Assembly: GCA_017462755.1 (NCBI GenBank)
Contig: JAFTQM010000069.1
Coordinates: forward strand, 1-49,389
Reading direction: 5' to 3'
Origin: Lachnospiraceae bacterium
GTDB taxonomy: Bacteria > Bacillota > Clostridia > Lachnospirales > Lachnospiraceae
Length of the DNA stretch: 49,389 nucleotides
Shown in pieces: positions 43,606 through 49,389 of the stretch. Every line of letters begins with the position of its first letter. The stretch's first letter is position 1. A model generated the notes under the pieces. The model was given only the letters and a program-made list of their open reading frames with translations, did not search any database and was not told where the DNA came from. The position numbers were made by a program, and so were the translations under genes.

Positions 43606-44910
43606 CTATTCTGTTGTAATATAATCGGTACGATACGTTGGATATACCGCAATATAGGTCTTGCCCGGATTGAGGACTAACTCCTCTCCGTTCTCTGCAT
43701 AATAACGCATCCATCGCTTGCTCTCGCTCTTTTTCCAGGTAATCGGCACCATACTTCCATTGGTAATATAATAGCCGCTTCCCTCTGCTTCCTCAATATC
43801 CATGGTCTGATAACCATTATCATCAATATTCCATTCCTTTACCAACTGAATGACAATATTCTTGTATGCCAGCTGATTACCGGTATTGTAGTCAACATGC
43901 GGTTCTCCGAATTGATACCGCAGATAACACTTCTGATTAGCATCGTATACAAAATACGGCGAGGTATACTTTGAAAAGCCCAGCGTCAGTTTATTTACCG
44001 ACGTAAGGCCAGGCTCTGTAAGATTGGCTTCTCCTGTATTTCCTGCCGCCAAATCCGTGGTCTCCTCACAAGCACCTCCGGTTGCAGTCAAATCCGTATC
44101 CTCTTTGTAGAATGTAAAATGACTCTCGTAGTCTTCCTCATACTCGGTCCGAAAGCCCGCCTTTTTTACTGCCTTCTCAATTCCCTCTAACGAGGCAAAG
44201 GCATTGTGCGGTGCTTTGATGGTATTATCCCGGTAAAAGCTGGATACACCTGCTCCGTACATACCGGTAATATGATCAATCCCGAGCTTTTTGATTTTTT
44301 TCGTCGCATAGGTGGTTTCGCCGTAGTGTATAAAAATCGCATCATACTCATCCGCAATGCTTACAAAATAATGTCTTGCACTGCGCACCGAGCCAAGCCG
44401 TTCTGCCGTTCCCGCATCCGCCGGAATTTCCGAATAAATTCCCATCAGTCTGGTAATTCCGCCCTCTGTCAGAATCTCATACAAAATGTCAGCATCCTCG
44501 GTTCCGCTCTGCGGACTCGCAAGCTTTACATTATTCAGCATTACCGCATACGGTCGTTTCTCGATGGTTTCCTCCGGTATCCATTCTCCGGTCAGTCTGC
44601 TCTGCTTCTTTCCCAAATATGGGTCCGGTGTCGGTGTCGGCGTTACCGTTGGAGTCGGGGTTACCGTTGCGGTCGGCTCCGGTGTCGGCGTTGCCGTTGG
44701 AGCAGGACTTGGACTTGGGGTTGCCTCCGAGGTCGGTGCCACCGTCACCGTAATCGTCGGTTCCGGTGAAATCTCGCTGCCGGTCTGGCTTTCACTCGCA
44801 TTCTTCCCACAACCGGTCAGACAAAACAAGGAAAGCAGAAGCAAGGCCAGAACTCCTCCTCTGCCTCTGCTCTGCTTTTTCGCAATTCGTTTTTGTATCC
44901 TTTTCTGCAT
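43606..44910 (-). CDS. DUF3048 (YerB-like) lipoprotein
   Basis: A 434-residue exported lipoprotein: basic N-terminus, hydrophobic stretch, lipobox LTGC with Cys34, then a Pro/Thr-rich spacer (about 50-94, alternating TP/TVTP/TATP) that probably crosses the wall. The DUF3048 domain ('RPYAVMLNNVKLASPQSG', 'DILYEILTEGGITRLMGIY', 'GSVRSARHYFVSIADEYDAIFIHYG') fills the rest. Function is unknown. AAGGGAAG precedes the ATG. Confidence 0.9.
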   Translation of the reverse strand: MQKRIQKRIAKKQSRGRGGVLALLLLSLFCLTGCGKNASESQTGSEISPEPTITVTVAPTSEATPSPSPAPTATPTPEPTATVTPTPTVTPTPTPDPYLGKKQSRLTGEWIPEETIEKRPYAVMLNNVKLASPQSGTEDADILYEILTEGGITRLMGIYSEIPADAGTAERLGSVRSARHYFVSIADEYDAIFIHYGETTYATKKIKKLGIDHITGMYGAGVSSFYRDNTIKAPHNAFASLEGIEKAVKKAGFRTEYEEDYESHFTFYKEDTDLTATGGACEETTDLAAGNTGEANLTEPGLTSVNKLTLGFSKYTSPYFVYDANQKCYLRYQFGEPHVDYNTGNQLAYKNIVIQLVKEWNIDDNGYQTMDIEEAEGSGYYITNGSMVPITWKKSESKRWMRYYAENGEELVLNPGKTYIAVYPTYRTDYITTE

Positions 44911-44959
44911 ATGCAGTTCTTCCCTTCTTTATCACTATTCTTTCCTACATTTGTCGCAT

Positions 44960-45457
44960 TTAACGGGTCAGGTTGATTCCTTCTAAGATTTCCCGCTGCT
45001 TTTTTTCCATTACAACACGTTCGTCATCCTCTATATGGTCGTATCCGAACAAATGCAGCATACTGTGGGCTACCAGAAATCCAAGCTCGCGTTCCGGACT
45101 ATGTCCGTATTCCTCCGCCTGCGCCATTACCTTTTCAACCGAAATCACGATATCTCCCAGCATCAGCTCACCGGTATCCGGATTGAAATAATCCATTGCC
45201 GCCTCCTCCAATGCATCAAAATCCGCAGGAGCGGCATAATCTACCGCAGGAAAAGACAAGACATCCGTCGGTGCATCAATCTGGCGATACTCCCGATTCA
45301 GCTCATGAATCTCCGTATTATCCGTAAGCAATACATTCACTTCTGCTTCATAAGGACAAGCCTCATAATCCATTGCTGCATTTACTACCTGTTCAATCAA
45401 AGGCTTGTAATCTACCTTTAACAGAATTTCCGTTTCGTATTCAATATGAATCGTCAT
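44960..45457 (-). CDS. ybeY: Endoribonuclease YbeY (rRNA maturation factor)
   Basis: A 165-residue metallo-RNase for 16S rRNA 3' end processing and ribosome quality control. The zinc motif H-x3-H-x5-H is in 'HSMLHLFGYDHIEDDE', preceded by 'PTDVLSFP' and 'LGDIVIS'. TGAGG precedes the ATG. The phoH-(pgpH)-ybeY order is conserved in Firmicutes; the gap to the HD gene is 8 bases. Confidence 0.95.
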   Translation of the reverse strand: MTIHIEYETEILLKVDYKPLIEQVVNAAMDYEACPYEAEVNVLLTDNTEIHELNREYRQIDAPTDVLSFPAVDYAAPADFDALEEAAMDYFNPDTGELMLGDIVISVEKVMAQAEEYGHSPERELGFLVAHSMLHLFGYDHIEDDERVVMEKKQREILEGINLTR

Positions 45458-45465
45458 CGTTTACC

Positions 45466-46512
45466 TCATTTCTGCATATCGCTCTTTGTTGTCTCTTTGC
45501 TCATTTCCGAAAGATAAAACCTCTTCAGTGTCGTATAATCCTTTATCGAAAGCGCAGACTCGTCCAACATTCCCTTCATCAGCGGAACCCGTAAATTACT
45601 TTCTATCAGCTTGTCCGCAGACACCATGGTTCCGTTCTGTCTTAGGAATTCCAGCGTCGTAAGAATACTCTCGGTCAAACGCAAAATCGCTGCCTCCGGA
45701 CTTTTCGGTGCCTCCGACTTGTTACCGGTCTGCCTTACTACCTCCAAAAGCCGCATCGGGAGCTTCTGCGCTTCTAATAAACGCAAGCCCTCCGTTATGT
45801 ACTCTTTGTTTTGCTCCAGCCTGCCAATCTCGTGATACAGCCCCGCCGCCCGACAAAGCTTCGCATCGGCTTCAACGGCTTCTGCTGCCTTGGCAGAAAG
45901 CTCTGCTACCCTTACCGAATGCTCATATACCTTGGGAAGCTCTGCTTCAAGACGCTTTAGCAGGTCGGAATCATACGAAGCCTCCTGTGCGCGTTTCCTT
46001 GTACAAAAATGCACACCAAGCAATACCATTCCAAATAACAGCAGCGTACCGGTCAGCTGCCAAAACAATTCCTTCCTACAAGCCTCATGCAAGCGAAACT
46101 TATTTGCCATTAAGGTCAGCACTGCCGCTATGATTTCCGCAGACAACAGCACCCGGGGAATGCTTTTTTTCTCCCGAAGCCAGACAGCCAGCATCGAAAA
46201 TATCATTCCCTCCAGCAAGAAAAGCACCAAATTTATCTCAGGCGCTATTACGCAGAGGTGGAGCAACGCAAGCACCTCCGTGACTAGAATACCTGCACCC
46301 ACGTCACAAACCACCGCCGGCAAAAGCCCACCAACAAAATACAGCGGCACCCCTGCCGGAAGCCCCGGCAATACTGCTAACACGACAGATAGCAGCAAAT
46401 TTCCGAGTAACACCGTTTTCTTTACCTCTTTTTCCCAAAGGACTTCCTTCTTAAGCCGCCAAAATACCAGCAGTACTCCCGCCAGCAGTACAATCTGAAA
46501 ACACATTTCCAT
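45466..46512 (-). CDS. PgpH-like membrane HD protein, shortened and with altered metal motif
   Basis: A 348-residue protein at the position of pgpH, between phoH and ybeY. PgpH is a c-di-AMP phosphodiesterase of about 700-800 residues with an extracellular 7TMR-HDED domain. Here the extracellular domain is absent: residues 1-170 are six or seven membrane helices, then an HD-like domain (about 185-335). It has H198 ('YEHSVRVAELS') and 'GLYHEIG' with H227-E228 instead of HD. Glu281 ('RLTESI') stands where PgpH has Asp. The middle of the domain with further metal histidines is collapsed. The last 50 residues still follow the PgpH pattern. Activity is doubtful. GAGAGG precedes the ATG. Confidence 0.75.
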   Translation of the reverse strand: MEMCFQIVLLAGVLLVFWRLKKEVLWEKEVKKTVLLGNLLLSVVLAVLPGLPAGVPLYFVGGLLPAVVCDVGAGILVTEVLALLHLCVIAPEINLVLFLLEGMIFSMLAVWLREKKSIPRVLLSAEIIAAVLTLMANKFRLHEACRKELFWQLTGTLLLFGMVLLGVHFCTRKRAQEASYDSDLLKRLEAELPKVYEHSVRVAELSAKAAEAVEADAKLCRAAGLYHEIGRLEQNKEYITEGLRLLEAQKLPMRLLEVVRQTGNKSEAPKSPEAAILRLTESILTTLEFLRQNGTMVSADKLIESNLRVPLMKGMLDESALSIKDYTTLKRFYLSEMSKETTKSDMQK

Positions 46513-46518
46513 GCGTTA

Positions 46519-47544
46519 TCAATTCCTCTCTGTATATTTTACCTTCTTTCCGCGAACCGCAAGCTTCTGACGCTCCTTCTGCCGGTTCTGCTTCTTTTCA
46601 TATTCATCATAAGCGGTTACAATCTTCTGCACCAGAGGATGTCTTACGACGTCCTGACTGGTCAGATACGAAAATCCGATGTCTTCAATACCGGACAGCA
46701 CCTTCATCGCTACATCCAGTCCGGACTGCTGTCCTGCAGGCAAATCCTTCTGTGTCATATCTCCGGTAATGATTACCTTCGAGCCAAAGCCAATGCGGGT
46801 CAAAAACATCTTCATCTGCGCCGGCGTCGTATTCTGTGCCTCATCCAGAATAATAAAAGCATTGTCCAGTGTACGACCACGCATATACGCAAGCGGAGCC
46901 ACCTCAATCAAGCCTTTTTCCGTATTACGCAAAAAGCTCTCCGGTCCCATAATCTGATACAGTGCATCATACAGCGGTCTCAAATACGGGTCCACCTTGC
47001 TCTGCAAATCTCCCGGAAGAAAGCCGAGCTTTTCTCCCGCTTCAATCGCCGGACGGGTCAGAATAATCTTACTTACCTCATCGTTTTTAAACGCAGTAAT
47101 TCCCATAGCCATTGCCAGATAGGTCTTACCGGTACCTGCCGGTCCGATACCAAATACAATCATCTTTTTACGAATCTGGTCCACATATGCCTTCTGCCCC
47201 AAAGTCTTCGGCTTAATCGGTTTGCCGTTAATCGTGTGGCAGACCAAATCCTTATCAATCTCCAAAAGCGCATCTGTCTTTCCGTCCATATTCAGCGAAA
47301 TTGCATAATTCACACTTTGCTCGGTAATCTCACCGCCATTTGCAGACAACGCAATCAGCTTTTCAAATACATTTTTCGCCTTTTCCACCGGTCCCGGTTC
47401 GCCAATCAGCTTTACCTCACCGTTTCTGGAAATAATCGTTACATGGTATGCCCGCTCTATCATCTTGGCATAAGCATCATATTCTCCAAACACCCGCTTT
47501 TCATGCTCTGCCGGTATATTAATCATTGTTTGTGTTATACTCAT
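46519..47544 (-). CDS. phoH: PhoH-family P-loop ATPase
   Basis: A 341-residue PhoH/PhoL protein with an N-terminal KH-like region, Walker A 'GPAGTGKTYLA', Walker B 'AFIILDEAQNTTPAQMKMFLTR' and 'SKVIITGDMTQKDLP'. It is a putative RNA helicase/ATPase linked to RNA metabolism together with YbeY. I choose the ATG at 47544; GGAGG is 13 bases upstream, somewhat far, and an ATG eight codons earlier has no site. It overlaps the 3' end of yqfD by 26 bases. Confidence 0.93.
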   Translation of the reverse strand: MSITQTMINIPAEHEKRVFGEYDAYAKMIERAYHVTIISRNGEVKLIGEPGPVEKAKNVFEKLIALSANGGEITEQSVNYAISLNMDGKTDALLEIDKDLVCHTINGKPIKPKTLGQKAYVDQIRKKMIVFGIGPAGTGKTYLAMAMGITAFKNDEVSKIILTRPAIEAGEKLGFLPGDLQSKVDPYLRPLYDALYQIMGPESFLRNTEKGLIEVAPLAYMRGRTLDNAFIILDEAQNTTPAQMKMFLTRIGFGSKVIITGDMTQKDLPAGQQSGLDVAMKVLSGIEDIGFSYLTSQDVVRHPLVQKIVTAYDEYEKKQNRQKERQKLAVRGKKVKYTERN

Positions 47545-48802
47545 TCCCGTTTTCCAACCTCCACTCATCAGGAATTATCGCCTGATATTGCCAAGCTGTC
47601 TCCAGCAGTTGTATCTCGCCTGTCGTCACACAGCGTTTCCCTGTAAACTGTGTTTCAACTTCCGATGCCAGAATGACCGCTCCTAGTTTTTTCTGTTCCT
47701 CCAAATAACGCAGCAAATGCTCATCCGCCAGAAGCTTCGCCTCCTCCTTCGTATACACTGCTGCCTCATAACGGTACTCACGAAAAAGCTGCTCTTTTTT
47801 CGTCAGAGGAAGATAAAAATCATCCCATAGACAATATTGGCTTATCTCATTTATTATATCACATTCTTTATAAGAATTACTAGGAGTATATGAAAATATT
47901 TTTCTCCCAAACGCTTGCAATTGATACCCTTTTTTTTCTTTTCCCGTATAAATCTTTTTCTGATACTGCATTGCAAAATCATCCCGGTATTCCTTTACCG
48001 TTTTTAAGGTTATCTCTCCCTTTGCTAATACCGGATAGCGGTTTACCGCCATTCCGTCATCTCCGGCAACGGTAATCACCCCGGAAATCAAAACATCTCC
48101 CTTTCGTACAATATCCCCTGCTTTTACCATCGGAATTCCCTTCAGTGCAATAATCTCTGACACAATTCCGTCTGATGCCGCTACAATATGCCCTTCTTCT
48201 GCTTCCCAAAGCTCTCCGATGCCACTATATGCCTGCTCCGTTACCAGCGTTGGCATTCTGGTTTCATTGATTCGGATGCTCATTTTGGTTCCGATAATTT
48301 CAACCGAAACCCAGCCAATATCCGTAAAACGGCTTCGAATTGCCTCTTCAATGCCGGACGCATCTGCCTGCCGTTTTTTCATTCCCTCCCGTACACCAAG
48401 CTCCGTCAAAAAAGCGCTTAATTGTTCTCTGGTATGATAGTAGCAGCCTTCGTATTCGATTCTCCACAAAAAACCGGAAAGATAAAACAGCAACGTGATA
48501 AACAGGATTGCCACCGCCAATAATATCTTTCGTTTTCGGTTTCTTCTCAAAAAAAAAGGAAATCCATACTTCCCGACAATTTGCGGACACATCCCGGTCT
48601 TTTTTATAATCGGGCGCAGCGCAAAATAAGAAGCCGCTTCTGTTTTTGCCTCATATACCGCTCCGCAACGCTCGATATCATACAGCATAATCCCATGATT
48701 ACGACACAAATTCAAAAATCGTTCCGCATTGCTTCCGTCCAGTCGAAATTCAACATACCCCCTCATAGAACTGAGGAGGCGATTCAATACCCCTTTTTTC
48801 AT
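47519..48802 (-). CDS. yqfD: Sporulation protein YqfD
   Basis: A 427-residue YqfD: the N-terminal 'GYVEFRLDGSNAERFLNLC' domain, one membrane helix (about 92-113), and an extracytoplasmic domain with 'IGTKMSIRINETRMP' and 'VKAGDIVRKGDVLISG'. It belongs to the mother-cell sporulation gene set of Bacillus and clostridia; its precise role is not settled. GAGGGTGA lies about 10 bases before the ATG at 48802. The 46 codons upstream, overlapping yqfC, lack family similarity. Confidence 0.92.
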   Translation of the reverse strand: MKKGVLNRLLSSMRGYVEFRLDGSNAERFLNLCRNHGIMLYDIERCGAVYEAKTEAASYFALRPIIKKTGMCPQIVGKYGFPFFLRRNRKRKILLAVAILFITLLFYLSGFLWRIEYEGCYYHTREQLSAFLTELGVREGMKKRQADASGIEEAIRSRFTDIGWVSVEIIGTKMSIRINETRMPTLVTEQAYSGIGELWEAEEGHIVAASDGIVSEIIALKGIPMVKAGDIVRKGDVLISGVITVAGDDGMAVNRYPVLAKGEITLKTVKEYRDDFAMQYQKKIYTGKEKKGYQLQAFGRKIFSYTPSNSYKECDIINEISQYCLWDDFYLPLTKKEQLFREYRYEAAVYTKEEAKLLADEHLLRYLEEQKKLGAVILASEVETQFTGKRCVTTGEIQLLETAWQYQAIIPDEWRLENGNEYNTNND

Positions 48803-48819
48803 TTTATCACGCTCACCCT

Positions 48820-49212
48820 CTATTTTTCGCCTCTCATTTGGTTTCGATACGACACCTGCGATATCATACCGCTGATTTTCATCTCTTCCTTCGAAAAATA
48901 TTCTACCTTCAAATGCTTTCCCTCTATCATCACAAAGCAATACCCTGCCTGAATCAGGATGGCGCTTTCACTATATTCCGCAATCTTTTTATAATTTTCT
49001 ATGTAAACTGCATTTCTGCCATGCATAGTTACCACCGGCACACCTGCTAACAGCTCGGCCGGAAGGGACATTGCCTCGGACAAGCTTTCCAAGAAACGTA
49101 AGCGCTCTTCCTTCGCCTGCTTTTTCTGTTTTCGAAGTTCTTCATAAAGCTCTCCGTTCGAACGCTTCTTATTCTTTTGATGGATTGATTTGGTTTCGTT
49201 CTGCCACTTCAA
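48820..49212 (-). CDS. yqfC: Sporulation protein YqfC
   Basis: A 131-residue YabP/YqfC-family protein: 'LSEAMSLPAELLAGVPVVTMHGRNAVYIENYKKI' and 'ILIQAGYCFVMIEGKHLKVEYFSKEEMKI SGMI' are the family's beta-strands. It is a partner of YqfD in sporulation, probably spore-coat or membrane associated. The start appears to be TTG at 49212 with GGAAGGAAG just upstream; an earlier in-frame TTG at 49269 lies inside the rpsU terminator. The gap to yqfD is 17 bases. Confidence 0.87.
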   Translation of the reverse strand: MKWQNETKSIHQKNKKRSNGELYEELRKQKKQAKEERLRFLESLSEAMSLPAELLAGVPVVTMHGRNAVYIENYKKIAEYSESAILIQAGYCFVMIEGKHLKVEYFSKEEMKISGMISQVSYRNQMRGEK

Positions 49213-49267
49213 ACTGCTTCCTTCCTTCCCCAATCCATTTGCTAACTTATTGTATGTCAGAAAACAC

Positions 49268-49310
49268 AAAAAAAGACCTTAATCTGCGATTAACGCGACT
49301 AAGGTCTTTT
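49268..49310 (-). terminator. Terminator of rpsU
   Basis: AAAAGACCTTA (49271-49281) pairs with TAAGGTCTTTT (49300-49310) around an 18-base loop, with a T run on the minus strand at 49274-49268, 10 bases after the rpsU stop. It separates rpsU from yqfC, possibly allowing partial readthrough. Confidence 0.88.
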
Positions 49311-49320
49311 CTGCACACAA

Positions 49321-49389
49321 TTATTTGAACTTTCTCTTACGAGCTGCCTCAGACTTCTTCTTACGCTTTACGCTTGGCTTCTCGTAATG
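49321..49389 (-). CDS. rpsU: 30S ribosomal protein S21, C-terminal part (cut by window edge)
   Basis: The minus strand reads HYEKPSVKRKKKSEAARKRK-FK then TAA. This is the highly basic C-terminus of ribosomal protein S21. The N-terminal portion lies beyond the window. The rpsU-yqfC-yqfD-phoH order is as in Bacillus and clostridia. Confidence 0.93.
   Translation of the reverse strand, partial: HYEKPSVKRKKKSEAARKRKFK

Noticed and set aside
44625-44760. Repetitive GT-rich stretch that could be a satellite or recombination site
   Set aside because: It is the Pro/Thr (TPTP, TVTP) spacer of the DUF3048 lipoprotein read on the other strand; units are irregular.
46639-47646. Long open frame (335 codons) on the plus strand
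   Set aside because: It is antisense to phoH, whose Walker motifs and conserved neighbourhood are clear. The antisense product has no recognisable domain and starts without a ribosome binding site.

Overview
The window looks like a chromosomal segment of a Gram-positive, endospore-forming member of the Clostridia, most likely Lachnospiraceae. This rests on gene content and order, not on any database search. It carries spoIIM, yqfC, yqfD, a SpoVB-type flippase and a possible BofC-like protein. It also keeps clostridial/bacillar gene neighbourhoods: rpsU-yqfC-yqfD-phoH-(pgpH)-ybeY, a nudix-spoIIM-xerD run, and dac-scpA-scpB. Ribosome binding sites are strong (AGGAGG type) and sigma-A promoters have near-consensus -35/-10 boxes with 17-bp spacing. 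I see no rRNA, tRNA, CRISPR array, insertion sequence or prophage. Almost every gene is on the minus strand; the plus-strand genes are a zinc-ribbon protein (654), a small Ig-like protein (16135) and a DAHP synthase (24009).

Layout, left to right. 1-653: AT-rich, holding only the first codons of a minus-strand gene and a good plus promoter. 654-3009: a zinc-ribbon membrane protein with an apparent C-terminal frameshift, a bidirectional terminator, and a secreted Ig-like protein. 3010-7959: a SWIM/SNF2 helicase and a SulP permease. 8129-13264: a D-Ala-D-Ala carboxypeptidase and a VTC-domain / DUF4956 / carbohydrate-binding lipoprotein cassette, headed by three 11-bp-spaced TTTACA-like repeats resembling a Pho box. 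13302-16686: scpB, scpA, a second carboxypeptidase and a divergent Ig-like protein. 16699-21943: an ABC exporter with a long coiled coil, and pyrimidine-nucleoside phosphorylase. 22068-25040: a chemotaxis receptor and DAHP synthase. 25140-29443: XerD-like protein, SpoIIM, Nudix hydrolase, ProC and aminotransferase. 29707-33355: RNase Y and a MerR regulator fused to a beta-lactamase-like domain. 33408-49389: a long minus-strand run from rpsU (cut by the window end) through yqfC, yqfD, phoH, a PgpH-like HD protein, ybeY, a DUF3048 lipoprotein, a flippase, a possible BofC-like protein, two FAD proteins, proB, a DUF896 protein, 5-formyl-THF cyclo-ligase, proA and miaB, ended by a terminator at 33319-33355.

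The most interesting signals are proteins that keep their family's fold and locus but have lost catalytic residues. The XerD-like protein lacks the nucleophilic tyrosine and three other catalytic positions. The MerR fusion has Gly in place of the catalytic Ser of its penicillin-binding/beta-lactamase domain and sits behind a 19-bp-spacer promoter with an operator dyad. The PgpH-like protein has lost its extracellular domain and has HE instead of HD. The other strong candidate is the VTC/DUF4956/carbohydrate-binding cassette with a possible phosphate-responsive operator, which suggests a phosphate-linked cell-envelope function.
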